DNA of 64,000 nt from Mikania micrantha (lineage: Eukaryota; Streptophyta; Magnoliopsida; Asterales; Asteraceae): NCBI GenBank assembly GCA_009363875.1, contig CM018686.1, positions 8,494,001-8,558,000 of the forward strand. Direction: 5' to 3'. Numbering within the stretch: position 1 is the first letter of the stretch; every line of letters starts with the position of its first letter. The position numbers and the translations under genes are program-made. Of this stretch, positions 23,741-33,482 are shown one piece after another. The notes beneath the pieces are model-generated. The model was not told the DNA's origin and ran no database searches. It saw only the letters and a program-made list of their open reading frames with translations.

Positions 23741-25255
23741 CCTTAGGAACTTAGAAAATCTCACACCAACATCCTCCCTTCTACCTCACTTGTTTTCTCA
23801 GTTGAACCATCACCAATACCCACCTGTTATCTCTCGACCAAGCAGCAGCCATGGCCACCCAACAGCCACGTCTAGCAGCAACCTCCGACCCAGCAATCTA
23901 ACCGAGCACCACCCGTAACAGAGGAATCACCCAGCTTCACTTTACTCAGCCTCCAGCTACCTACTCTCTCGGATTTACATCCTCATCCGAACACCTTCTC
24001 CCAGCCACCAAGGAACTCTAGCAGGGCCGACGGTTACCAGCAGGCTCGGGGTGATCCATACTCCAAGCTCAGGTCGTGCTAAGAGCCAGAAGGTGAACAC
24101 ATAGCCATCTCAACAGAAGCCAAGTGCAGCCCCTCTCCCTTGCTTGTTCTGGTGAGCCTCTCTATTCCATCAAACTTTGATATCATTAACATCCTAATCA
24201 TTTTCATTTCTTAAACCTTCTAATTTAAAAACTAACTCTAAATAACAAACGATGAGCCGAAGGAAACCACAGTAAAGTTCTAAAACACTAAAGTAAAAGG
24301 GTATTGTCTGGGTGGGAAACGAGAACTCTTGCATGGATGATCACAAAACCGATGTTTAATCCCTTCACTCTCTAACCCAATTGCTGGCTGAGCCAAAGAG
24401 TTACTAGTTGACTCATTATTGAGAATAACCAACCCAAGGATAATGCAGACTAAAATGACCCATAATCATCAACTTAAGTCAGAATTTAAGTTGTTCTCCG
24501 ATTCGAAAAACCATTCCTACCTGCAAGCCACAACAAGAATCAACTAATTAACCAGCCCTCTTGCTCACCCTCGACAGAAATGATACCCCTACAAACAGAA
24601 CCTCAGAACTTGGCTTGACCTGTGAAAGCTTTCTTCACCTATGCGAACACATATTATAACATGCACCCTAGATGGATCACGTGAGTTCTTCCTATATGTA
24701 CTGCACATTTTAAGTTTTTTTTTTCAAACACACATGTAAAAGATTTACTAACTGAAGCATGCATTCTAGACTAGTTACAAGGTTTTCCTAAATAAATAAA
24801 TAAATGCATATGTAAACATCATCAGGTACATATACGTACAAAAATAAGTAAATAAATAATTAATCAAATAAAACATCACGATTTAGGAAGTTAGAATTAA
24901 TGTACATAGTAAGTCTTGAATGGAGCCACGTAAATCCCATGCCTTGAAATAAGTAACTATGTGTATATGGAGGCATGAATAAACTATCAACTCATGAGCC
25001 AATTGTCACATACAGAAAAAAGGACTTACAAAATAATGAGGATTCCTTGTTCTAAACGATTACAAAACCCAAGTGTAGGCCAATGGAAGATTCAACATCC
25101 TAAGCCTAATTCAAGGGTGTTAGTGAACTAAGTTTGGAGAAAGTTCTGGGTAATACAAATAGATATTTATGTGCACAAGTAAATAAATATAAATTTACTA
25201 AGTAATTACTTGGTTACATGTATTTAAAAATCGGTAATTTGTCTTATTGACTTAC

Positions 25256-25330
25256 CAAAATAATAATAATTACAATAATAATAACAACAACAACAATAAT
25301 AATAATAATAATAACAATAATAATAGCTAA
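25256..25330 (+). repeat. AAT/AAC trinucleotide microsatellite
   Basis: Runs of AAT interspersed with AAC, roughly 70 bp, inside the gypsy LTR. Confidence 0.85.
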
Positions 25331-25577
25331 CAACAACTTATTTATTATAATCTTGGACGGTATCATAAGTCCCCTATTTAAAATTGGGCAAATAGGTAAG
25401 ACTCCTCAATTTAACTTTAACGAAAACTAAGATTTAAAATTAACAAACACTAAGACAAAAATATATATCGATAACATAAGGGTTATTCTCCGGATCTCAT
25501 AAAGCGCCATACATTTTGTAGGACCCGAGAAGGAGACTGAACCCTAAACTCACAGTTACTTGGAACCTCCTCATCAC

Positions 25578-25820
25578 TACTCAAAGTAAGTTTCGTAGCC
25601 CCCTTTTTATTTAAACATTTATACTCTTCGGGGTGAAATACTTGCTATCTTACTTATCTATACATGTTTATTACAATGATACTTGCTTGAATGTTTATTG
25701 CATGAGTACTTATTTCAAAGTCCTCATTGATATACTCAAAGTAAGTTTCGTAGCCCCTTTTTATTTAAACATTTATACTCTTCGGGGTGAAATACTTGCT
25801 ATCTTACTTATCTATACGTG
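25578..25820 (+). repeat. 155-bp tandem duplication inside the gypsy LTR
   Basis: The block starting TCAAAGTAAGTTTCGTAGCC at 25581 is repeated from 25736. The second copy is broken by the Sirevirus after TCTATACGTG and resumes at 36345 (ACATGTTTATTACAATG). The undamaged first copy reads TCTATACATGTTTATTAC, which shows the pre-insertion sequence. Confidence 0.85.
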
Positions 25821-26615
25821 TGTAGGATCGGGTTGTTTAGTCTAAACAACACTTCACAAGTATTTCTTACTTAAATCTAACAGATGCGGAATGTTCTGTT
25901 AGAATAATCTCACAATTACACTCACAATGACACAGTAATAATCTTTGAACAATAATAATAACACAAGAATAATTCAAGCTCAAGGATATATTTCTCTCAA
26001 AGTGGAAGTATACAATCAAGCACACTTCAAGCAACCATACAATGGGAGGTTATATAGCCGAGGCTACAACCGTATACACTTAGGAATACAAGTTGGGTAT
26101 ACTAGACAAGTACATAAAGTAAAGCTTATTCTAGTATGTTGAGTGTCTTAACAGGCTAAGACACTCAGTTGTAATCATTATATTTATAGACATTGACTTT
26201 ACAAAAGACTACTAAATACAAAAGACATTTAATGTTGTTGATCTTCAAGGCTTCAGATGATCTTTTGTATTTAATGCAGCATGGGAGAAGTAAGGCGCTT
26301 TATCTGACTCATTACATGTTGTCTTTGTCTTTACTCAGACCAACATGTCTTGTGTCAGTACCTTTTGTACCATGAGAGTAATCTGCTACAGTCTTTGTCA
26401 GAGGATAAACCTCGGAAGTCTTTGTCTTCAGTGCATAAGAGGATTCCTCGGAAGCAGTTGTCTTGTATAACCTTCGGCAGGAACCAGTTATCCTTCGGAA
26501 GCAATGCTGCTTCCGAAGAATCACTTCTTCCTTCCGAAGGTGTTTATTCAAAGAGGCTCCTATACTTAGACAAAACAAGAAGTTTGGTGAGCATCAGCCT
26601 TTATTGGTCTTTACA
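25821..26615 (-). repeat. Sirevirus 3' LTR
   Basis: 795 bp, TGTAGGATCG...GGTCTTTACA. It has a TATATAG stretch, poly(AAT), and several CTTCCGAAG-type palindromes at the promoter-distal end. It aligns along its whole length with the other LTR. Confidence 0.95.
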
Positions 26616-26628
26616 GTCTCCCCCTAGG
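26616..26628 (-). promoter_or_regulatory. Polypurine tract
   Basis: On the - strand TAGGGGGAGAC directly precedes the 3' LTR. It is the expected primer site for plus-strand DNA synthesis in reverse transcription. Confidence 0.85.
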
Positions 26629-26646
26629 CTGATGCTACCAAAACTT

Positions 26647-28014
26647 CTAAGGAATAAACCTTGGCTTCCATGTACCCCTCAGTACCTGTGCCCTTTTTCT
26701 AATCAATCTGATGGCTGACCTCCCATCTGCTCCATTGTCAGGATTATTGAGAGGGAGCTTATCTAGATCAAATATATAGGGTTTTGCCAACATCGTCAGA
26801 TGCACAAGATCCACCAGTTTTATTTCTGCATTGTAGTCGGTGAGGATGAATATCCTTTCTTGTGCATTGAAGCTCCAATTTACCAAGGGGATGTATGAAT
26901 GCTCATGCATTAGTCTGCTGATATCCCTCATGTCTTCTCGGGTTTGTGTAGTTTCAGGAGTTGCTTCAGATGTGACTTTAGGTACTGAGAGGGATGCATC
27001 AGGCTCAGAGTCGAAGGGGATAGTTTTTGTTTTCTTTTTCCTTTTAGCCATGCTCTTTCTTCTTATGAATCTTGGTCTGTTTTGAGCCATGGCTTCACTC
27101 CTCTGTTCTCTGGCCTGTTGATCCTCCACATTGGATCCCACTGCATCTTCTGTTCTTGCAGTGGGTTCTGGGCCTGCAGCCTCAGTTCTTGGAGGACTTG
27201 AACTCCTCTCATCTGCCATAGATTGTTTCTCAGGATCAGGGACTTTTGTCTTCATAGATGGGCTTGATGGAGGAGTTATTTGTTCTTCTTTAGGATTTAG
27301 GGGGAACATGTTGGGGAACATGGCTTTAGTTGCTTCCCCACACATAACCTCTTCTCCCTCTCTGATCCCTGTACCAGAGAGGGGAATTTCTATTCGAGCT
27401 CCTCCCCCTAAACCTAAGCCTCTCATTAGGCTTGCCTTTTGAGCCCTTATCTGCTCAATTGGAAGTAACTCACCTCTGGCTATTTTAGCCTTGATATCTC
27501 GGATGTGCATATCCATGGTCGAGTTCTTCATAGGGCCTAGCTGCCGAGCATGGAAGCCATATTCCAGGAGAAAGGCCTTTGACCTGTCTCTGTAGGCCTT
27601 CTCCTTTTGCTTCTTGGAAAGGACAGTTTGAGCCTTGGTGGCAGCAGCATCCTGTTCTTGCTGCTGCACCTTGTCCAACTCGGCAGCCATTTGAGGTACC
27701 GACCAGAGCCATACTTCATCGAAGTCATAGCCTCTCAATTCCAGCAAGGCAGAAAGTCTCACCCGTTCTTCATCTTGAGAGGTATTTGGTCGGCCCTTTG
27801 TTTTCTCTGGTCTTCTCTCCTCCTGTTCTGCTTCCTCCTCTGGGGTTAGCTTTCTTTTTCCTTTGTCATCAGCAGTTATTTTTGCCCCAGAGGAGATGTC
27901 TCCTGTTGCCTCACAAGCTGGTTCATTGGCATCTAGCTCCTCTGTGGAGGAAACATCCAGGATGACTGGGCCTTCGGAGGCAGCTGCAGCTTCGGAGTTA
28001 ACCTTAGCATTCAC
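26647..28014 (-). CDS. Sirevirus envelope-like protein, C-terminal part (shifted frame)
   Basis: An open frame of about 450 codons in a different frame from, and overlapping, the end of the preceding envelope-like ORF. There is no credible ATG at its start, and its frame is closed by a TAA about 30 bases upstream, so it reads as the continuation of one protein after a frameshift near 28014-28040. The sequence is charged, with Glu/Lys/Gln-rich probable coiled coils (EEEAEQEERRPEKTKGR; ELDKVQQQEQDAA), a basic patch (RRKSMAKRKKKTK) and a compact end (TWKPRFIP). Function unknown. Whether the shift is a mutation or a programmed event cannot be told from one copy. Confidence 0.6.
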   Translation of the reverse strand: MNAKVNSEAAAASEGPVILDVSSTEELDANEPACEATGDISSGAKITADDKGKRKLTPEEEAEQEERRPEKTKGRPNTSQDEERVRLSALLELRGYDFDEVWLWSVPQMAAELDKVQQQEQDAAATKAQTVLSKKQKEKAYRDRSKAFLLEYGFHARQLGPMKNSTMDMHIRDIKAKIARGELLPIEQIRAQKASLMRGLGLGGGARIEIPLSGTGIREGEEVMCGEATKAMFPNMFPLNPKEEQITPPSSPSMKTKVPDPEKQSMADERSSSPPRTEAAGPEPTARTEDAVGSNVEDQQAREQRSEAMAQNRPRFIRRKSMAKRKKKTKTIPFDSEPDASLSVPKVTSEATPETTQTREDMRDISRLMHEHSYIPLVNWSFNAQERIFILTDYNAEIKLVDLVHLTMLAKPYIFDLDKLPLNNPDNGADGRSAIRLIRKRAQVLRGTWKPRFIP

Positions 28015-30191
28015 TGCCCCTCCGGTTGACCAACCACCTTAAATTCCTCCTTGTTAGTTTCCACAGAGAGCTCAGGAATGGAGGAGAGGTCTTCAGCAGC
28101 TACTGTCCTAGAAGAGGACACAGGTTCCATGGAGATAGGTTGTTCCTGAGTAGCTTTCTCCAAGGTAGCCTGAGCTGTAGTCTCAGAATGAGACTTAGTC
28201 CCAGAAGGGGACTGAGATTCCAAAGAGACATTTGATGTTTGCTGTTCAGTCTCTTTGGCAACCTCCCTTGTATCCTCAGAAGCAGAAGAAGAGGAAGTAG
28301 AAGATACTTGAAAGTAAGTACCCAGGAAGTCATCCCATTCAGCAGTCAAAGTGACTAAGGATGGATTAACTTCCTGTGCACCCTCCTCTTCTCTTGCTTC
28401 TGATCCTGACCCTGCAGTTGGTACATTCTCCCCCTTTTTGGTAGCATCAGGGGAAGTAAAAGTGGTAGTAGCAGGATCAGGATGAAAAGGATGTAGAACA
28501 ACGGGTGGACGCCTCCTGAGATCCAGAATGGTTGCATCTTTTGTTTGGATCTCAAGCCGCAGGGTAGACACCTCAGCTTCCAAAAGAGCTACCCTGGCTT
28601 GGAGGGAAGTTATTGTGGCCGTCAATTCCTGAGTGTGTGTGCCCTCATCCACAGGAGTGGAATCCTTGGGCGATGGAGTACTAAGCCGAGCTCCTGCACC
28701 TCCACCACCAGAAGTGGTTTCTTGGCACCCTGGATTCCCTTCATTGAGAAGGGCTTCAAAGAAGTCCTCCCCAACATAGGTTGCCGCAGGTGAGGTCCTA
28801 TTGCCTGTACCACTGTCCTGTGGATCTTTATTAAGATCAACAGTAGTGGCAGCCTCACCTGCATTGACCCCTTCATAACTACTGGGGCCAACCTCTGATT
28901 GAATAGGCTCTGGGTCAGGGAACCTTGCCTGTAACTGTGTCACCACTCTCATTAAGGATTGGGTAGTGGGAGAGAGTGGTTCATCCACAAGTACTGCAGA
29001 AGCTCCTTGAGCCTGGGTAATAGTATGGGTGAGGGGCATGTCTGGATGATAAGAACCTGGAGACTTGGGAGACAGTCTCTGATCTAATGAAGTTGCTTCA
29101 TGAGAAGCAGACTCAACTATGGGTGCATCCCTTTGAATATTCTCAGACATGTGATGTGACATATTCTGAGGGCTTTGAGGCTGGTTAAGGGCAGCCACAG
29201 GTTCCAGAGGAAGAACCTGTGGAAAGACAACAGGTGTGGCTTGCACCTTAGGTGGAACTGTGCCCTGAGCAGTTCTTTTAACCTTTTTCTTTGTGGGTTC
29301 AGAGGAAGGAGCCTGAGCAACTGTAGAGAGTTGCACAGGGTTTCGTTTGCGTTTGTAAGTGACTTTTATGGGGTGAGGAACAAAAGTGGAAGGTGTGGGT
29401 TCAGCATCTGTGGGGTGAACAGAGCTGTCACCTTCTGGAGCAGTGGACTCCATAGAGGGAAGAAGAGGAGTGAATGTCCCAGAGAACTGAGCACTCTTCT
29501 TCTTTAGTTGCACAAAAACCTTGGAAGAGACCAAGGGCATTTTGTAAGTATTCCCAGTTAGAGAAAGAGAGGTTCCCAACTCTTCATTAAAAATGTGTTG
29601 CAAAAACCTGGGATACATACAAAACTTCTTTGGTGACGTGATGTTGTCAACCAAATTATTAAAAATAAAAGCAGAAAAATTAAACAGTTGATTAGAAACC
29701 AAGCCATGAATAGCCGAAGCTAAATCAGATGGAACTTGGTCCCAACCACCAGATTTATTTGAAAGACAATGTAAAAACACATGTATGAGGTACTTGTAAT
29801 TATAGGACACTCTACCCTTCAAATAGGTTGTTGAAGGGAGAGGACCTTCGTACCCCATTGACTGAAATGTCAATGCTACCTCATCCTTTGTGAATGAAAC
29901 CTTTCCACCGCCATCATTCAGTTTAAGATGCCGACAGATGGTCTCCACAGAAATAGAAATAGGATGAGCATCAATGGTGGCTACCAGAGACCGACCATTG
30001 GAAGACGAGGAAACAGAACAAGATGTCCAGAACTGTTGGTGATGAGATTCATACACCAAGGGCTGAACGGTTAGTGCAAAGAAATACCTGCTCCTTTGAA
30101 GAAAGGAGATGATCGGTGCGAAGTCGATATCATGCTCTGCTGATAACTCCGCAGGTACATTGTGAGCAGGTTTGAAAGCAAGAAGATCCAT
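28011..30191 (-). CDS. Sirevirus envelope-like protein, N-terminal part
   Basis: 726 codons from an ATG at 30191 in good context (GCCATGG). Residues 1-230 form a compact domain (SMGYEGPL, YNYKYLIHVFLHCLSNKSGG, FNFSAFIFNNLV, KFCMYPRFLQ). I recognise this domain from proteins downstream of pol in Asteraceae Sireviruses. The rest is Pro/Ser/Thr/Gln-rich, with a heptad coiled coil at about residues 521-557 (LQARVALLEAEVSTLRLE). These proteins are called envelope-like from their position; no signal peptide or clear membrane segment is visible here, so the name should not be taken as function. The frame ends at TGA (28011-28013) and apparently continues in another frame. It is separated from RNase H by a 600-bp palindrome-rich spacer. 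Confidence 0.75.
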   Translation of the reverse strand: MDLLAFKPAHNVPAELSAEHDIDFAPIISFLQRSRYFFALTVQPLVYESHHQQFWTSCSVSSSSNGRSLVATIDAHPISISVETICRHLKLNDGGGKVSFTKDEVALTFQSMGYEGPLPSTTYLKGRVSYNYKYLIHVFLHCLSNKSGGWDQVPSDLASAIHGLVSNQLFNFSAFIFNNLVDNITSPKKFCMYPRFLQHIFNEELGTSLSLTGNTYKMPLVSSKVFVQLKKKSAQFSGTFTPLLPSMESTAPEGDSSVHPTDAEPTPSTFVPHPIKVTYKRKRNPVQLSTVAQAPSSEPTKKKVKRTAQGTVPPKVQATPVVFPQVLPLEPVAALNQPQSPQNMSHHMSENIQRDAPIVESASHEATSLDQRLSPKSPGSYHPDMPLTHTITQAQGASAVLVDEPLSPTTQSLMRVVTQLQARFPDPEPIQSEVGPSSYEGVNAGEAATTVDLNKDPQDSGTGNRTSPAATYVGEDFFEALLNEGNPGCQETTSGGGGAGARLSTPSPKDSTPVDEGTHTQELTATITSLQARVALLEAEVSTLRLEIQTKDATILDLRRRPPVVLHPFHPDPATTTFTSPDATKKGENVPTAGSGSEAREEEGAQEVNPSLVTLTAEWDDFLGTYFQVSSTSSSSASEDTREVAKETEQQTSNVSLESQSPSGTKSHSETTAQATLEKATQEQPISMEPVSSSRTVAAEDLSSIPELSVETNKEEFKVVGQPEGQ

Positions 30192-30805
30192 GGCAGTTTG
30201 TGATTTTAGGGCACAATTTGGGAGTTCAAAGAAAGGAAGATTTCAAAGTGAAACGGTTTGTGAGAATGCGAATGAGCGGGAGACCTTTATATACCTTCGG
30301 ATTTCAGCATTTAATATATAGACACATTAAATTTGAGATCCGGATGTCAGAAAAAGGTCTTCCGATGACAGCTGGTTTCACAATTAATTTTCTCTGACTG
30401 AGTTGCTTCCGAAGAAGTGGCTTTCGGAAGCAGCTTATTAGACCAAAAGTGGAGTTTATTAGACCAAAAGTGTTCAGAAGAGATGTGCTTCCGAAGTATA
30501 ATATTGATGCTGTCGGAAGCACTGCTTCTGAAATGTTAGATAATTCATTAGGAAAAATGTTCTTCGGAAGACACCTTCTTCTGAAGAGTACCTTGAGAAG
30601 CCTATGCTTCCGAAGATAATGTATCGGAAGAGTATTACTTCAGAAGGTAATTTAGCTTCTGAAGTGTGAGATCTTCCGACTAAGGAAGAATAGTCGGAAG
30701 AAATAACGCTTCCGAAGACTTAACCTATCTTCTGCTGAGTAGTTACTCATCGGAAGATAAGTTAAGTTTATCTTCCGAAGAATTATTTATTCCTTGTCAG
30801 TACAT
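30192..30805 (-). repeat. Spacer of clustered CTTCCGAAG palindromes between pol and the envelope-like ORF
   Basis: Between about 30405 and 30785, complete CTTCCGAAG words lie near 30411, 30489, 30608, 30709 and 30772. Many one-sided or one-mismatch forms (TCGGAAG, CTTCTGAAG, CTTCAGAAG) lie between them. The same word recurs in the LTRs. No frame crosses the spacer. Dense palindromes in non-coding parts are reported for Sireviruses; a role in transcription or packaging is only a guess. Confidence 0.8.
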
Positions 30806-32236
30806 TTATTCAAAGTTAATCATCCCAATGGATGTTATTAAGTACCTGAATCTTCCTTCATCAAACGCCTTGGTGAAGAGATCTGCCAAATTGTGTTCTG
30901 AATCAACTTTGACTAAATGAATCAACTTCTTTTCTGCACAATCTCTGATAAAATGGTATCTGATGTCAATGTGCTTGGTCTTGGAATGCTTGACAGGATT
31001 ATTGGTGATGGAGATTGCACTGGAATTGTCTATCTGAATAGGAGTATTGAACAGATCTACTCCATAATCCTTCATCTGATTCTGAATCCAGATGACTTGT
31101 GCACAGCAGCTAGAAGCAGCTATATATTCAGCCTCTGCAGTAGAAGTAGAAACACATGACTGTTTCTTGCATTGCCAAGACACAATCCTGGATCCAAGAA
31201 ATTGACATCCTCCTGATGTGGATTTCTTGCTGATGTTGCAACCCCCATAATCACTGTCTGTATAGGCCATGAACTGGAAGTCTTCATTTCTAGGATACCA
31301 TAAACCTAGACTTGGTGCTCCTTTGAGGTATCTAAAGATTCTTTTTACAGCCAGCATATGAGAGACTTTGGGATTAGCCTGAAATCTTGCACACACACAA
31401 GTTGCAAACATGATATCTGGCCTGCTTGCTGTGAGATACATCAAAGAGCCTATCATTGCTCTGTACTGATGCTGATCAACATCCTCCCCCTCAAGATCAG
31501 GGCTAAGAGATGTTGTTTTGGACATAGGAGTTCCCAGAGCTTTGCAATCAGAAAGCTTGAATCTTTCAAGAATGTCCTTGACATATTTTGATTGACTAAT
31601 GAAAATCCCTGTAGGAGTTTGTTTCACTTGTAATCCAAGAAAGAAGGTGAGTTCTCCCATTGAACTCATCTCAAATTTGGATTTCATTAGTGATTCAAAC
31701 TCCTTGCAGAGAGATTCATTAGTAGAACCAAAGATAATGTCATCAACATAGATTTGAACTAGCATGATATGTTGATTAGACTTCTTGAAAAAGAGAGTTT
31801 TATCAATTGTTCCTCTCTTGAATTTGTTTGCCAACAGAAAAGAAGATAAAGTTTCATACCATTTTCTGGGAGCTTGATGCAACCCATAAAGAGCCTTATC
31901 AAGCTTACAGACATAATCAGGAAACTTTGGATCTTCAAATCCTGGAGGTTGGCACACATATACTTCTTCATCAATTTTTCCATAAAGAAAGGCACTTTTA
32001 ACATCCATCTGAAACACTTTGAAATCTTTTGCAGCTGCAAATGCCAAAAATATTCTGATAGCTTCAATTCTGGCAACAGGTGCAAAGACTTCATCATAGT
32101 CAATGCCTTCCTCTTGAGTGTATCCCTGAACAACCAATCTTGCTTTGTTCTTGATGACAACACCTTTGTCATCTTTCTTGTTTCTGAACACCCATTTGGT
32201 TCCAATAGCATACTTTCCTTTAGGCAAAGGGCAAGT
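30806..32236 (-). CDS. Sirevirus reverse transcriptase and RNase H
   Basis: Frame runs from the frameshift near 32237 (GKYAIGTKWVFRNKK) to TAA at 30806. The Ty1/copia RT starts with KARLVVQGYTQEEGIDYDEVF and carries the catalytic YVDD box (encoded near 31742-31753). RNase H follows with TDSDYGGC, STAEAEYIAAS and the terminal LADLFTKAF. Together they copy element RNA into DNA in a cytoplasmic particle. All catalytic residues I can see are present and there are no internal stops. The link to upstream gag/pol is broken by a one-base deletion in the codon after GVW near 32237, and protease and integrase are missing upstream. Confidence 0.9.
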   Translation of the reverse strand, partial: TCPLPKGKYAIGTKWVFRNKKDDKGVVIKNKARLVVQGYTQEEGIDYDEVFAPVARIEAIRIFLAFAAAKDFKVFQMDVKSAFLYGKIDEEVYVCQPPGFEDPKFPDYVCKLDKALYGLHQAPRKWYETLSSFLLANKFKRGTIDKTLFFKKSNQHIMLVQIYVDDIIFGSTNESLCKEFESLMKSKFEMSSMGELTFFLGLQVKQTPTGIFISQSKYVKDILERFKLSDCKALGTPMSKTTSLSPDLEGEDVDQHQYRAMIGSLMYLTASRPDIMFATCVCARFQANPKVSHMLAVKRIFRYLKGAPSLGLWYPRNEDFQFMAYTDSDYGGCNISKKSTSGGCQFLGSRIVSWQCKKQSCVSTSTAEAEYIAASSCCAQVIWIQNQMKDYGVDLFNTPIQIDNSSAISITNNPVKHSKTKHIDIRYHFIRDCAEKKLIHLVKVDSEHNLADLFTKAFDEGRFRYLITSIGMINFE

Positions 32237-32745
32237 TTCCAAACTCCTTGTCTTTGAAACTGAAGAAGCTCTTCTTGCATAGCTTCTACCCAACTGTTAT
32301 CTTTTAAAGCCTCTGCAACCTTCTTAGGCTCTATTTGGGATAGAAAGCATGAAAACAAGCAAACATTTGCTTCATGCACAGAGCTTCTAGTTCTAACACC
32401 TTCTCCTACATTGCCAATGATGTTCTCAACTGGATGAGTGTTGTGAATTCGAGTTCTTGGAATCACATCCAGTTGAGAAGCTTCATTCATGTTGAGTGAC
32501 TCAAGGTTAGGCAATACAACCTCAAGCTGGATCTCTGGCAGGTCTTTTGGATTCTGAACTTGGACTGTGTTGGGTTGGTTTTCTCTGGGAATAGCGGTTT
32601 TCTGAAGGTTTGCATCTGCTGAAGCACTTCCTACTTCTTCTTGATGTTGCAATTCTGAAGTAGATTCAATTGATGGACCTGTATGAGATGTGTTGATTAT
32701 CTCAGAATGTGACACACCATTTTGTGCTGAAGTGGATTCTGCCAA
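32237..32745 (-). pseudogene. Sirevirus pol remnant: integrase C-terminal linker up to RT
   Basis: The frame starts just after the deletion junction (AESTSAQNG) and covers the variable linker between integrase and RT (LEVVLPNLESLN, RIHNTHPVENIIGN, FLSQIEPKKVAEAL) to QRQGVWK. There it meets the one-base deletion and runs out of frame into RT DNA. It aligns with 53020-53530 of the second copy on the + strand. By itself it has no catalytic domain. Confidence 0.8.
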
Positions 32746-33482
32746 GCCCAAGCCCATGTGGTCTTGGGTTTACCATTTGCATCATTGTAAGTAAATTTCT
32801 TTGACATCATCCTAGGTGGGACAGATGATGTGGTTGCTTCTGATGTGAGTGATGGCTTATCAGTTGATTCCTTCTTCTTCCATACTTGTTTTGCCTTTTG
32901 AGTTGTTGGAAGACTTTGTTTCCTTTGATAGTCATCGGAAGCAACTTTTCCTTTTCCTTCCGATGGTCTTCTTCCGAAGGAAAATGTTTTCTCTTGTTTG
33001 TTAGAAACCTTCCTTTTATGATCTTTCGAGGTTCCTTTTCTATCGGAAGCTTCCCTTTTCTTTGCTTCCGATGTATTCATTTCAGAAGCCTTTTTGTTTT
33101 GTTTCTTCCTATTATCGGATGTACTTGCTTCCGATACCTTCTTGACTGGATTTCTTCTCTGTTCTTCCGAGGAAGTAGATGTCTTGCTCCAACTATTCTT
33201 TCTTCCTCTTCCCTGTAATTTTGAGGAAATTCTGCTTCTTGGATTATAGAAGCAATCAGCAGCAAAATGATTCTTTTCACCACACATCAGACATATAGTT
33301 TTGCTGTTGGGAGAGTGTTGCTGCTGATTCCTTTTAATGGAGTCTGAGCTTTGATCCTCAGAGAGTGATGATTTGGATGTTCCAACAGACTTGTTGGCCT
33401 TAGACTTTGCCTGCTTCCCTGGAGAATTGATCTTTCTCTCCATTGATCTACCTCTTTTTGACTTGTCAGATGGGCAAGTCAC
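32697..33482 (-). pseudogene. Sirevirus gag 3' segment with second zinc knuckle, fused across the PR-IN deletion
   Basis: Continuation of gag after a two-base insertion near 33479 (YDY-like codons versus a TATAT repeat in this copy). It carries a CCHC knuckle, CLMCGEKNHFAADC (about 33249-33290). Then follows a Lys/Ser-rich linker with recurring ASD/ASE/SEA tripeptides, and KKFTYNDANGKPKTTW. After that Trp the sequence jumps near 32745 straight to the post-integrase linker, in another frame. The equivalent place in the second copy is followed by protease, integrase zinc finger and integrase core, which are all missing here. Confidence 0.8.

Noticed and set aside
25945..26718. Small frames inside the Sirevirus LTRs
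   Set aside because: They recur identically in both LTRs because the LTRs are copies, and show no protein-like signal.
28026..29507. Plus-strand frames across the envelope-like region
   Set aside because: They are antisense shadows of the long - strand frame and have no conserved motif or credible start context.
30806..32293. RT frame starting at a Met near 32293
   Set aside because: The first 18 or so residues of that reading are out-of-frame pol linker. True RT homology begins only after the one-base deletion near 32237.
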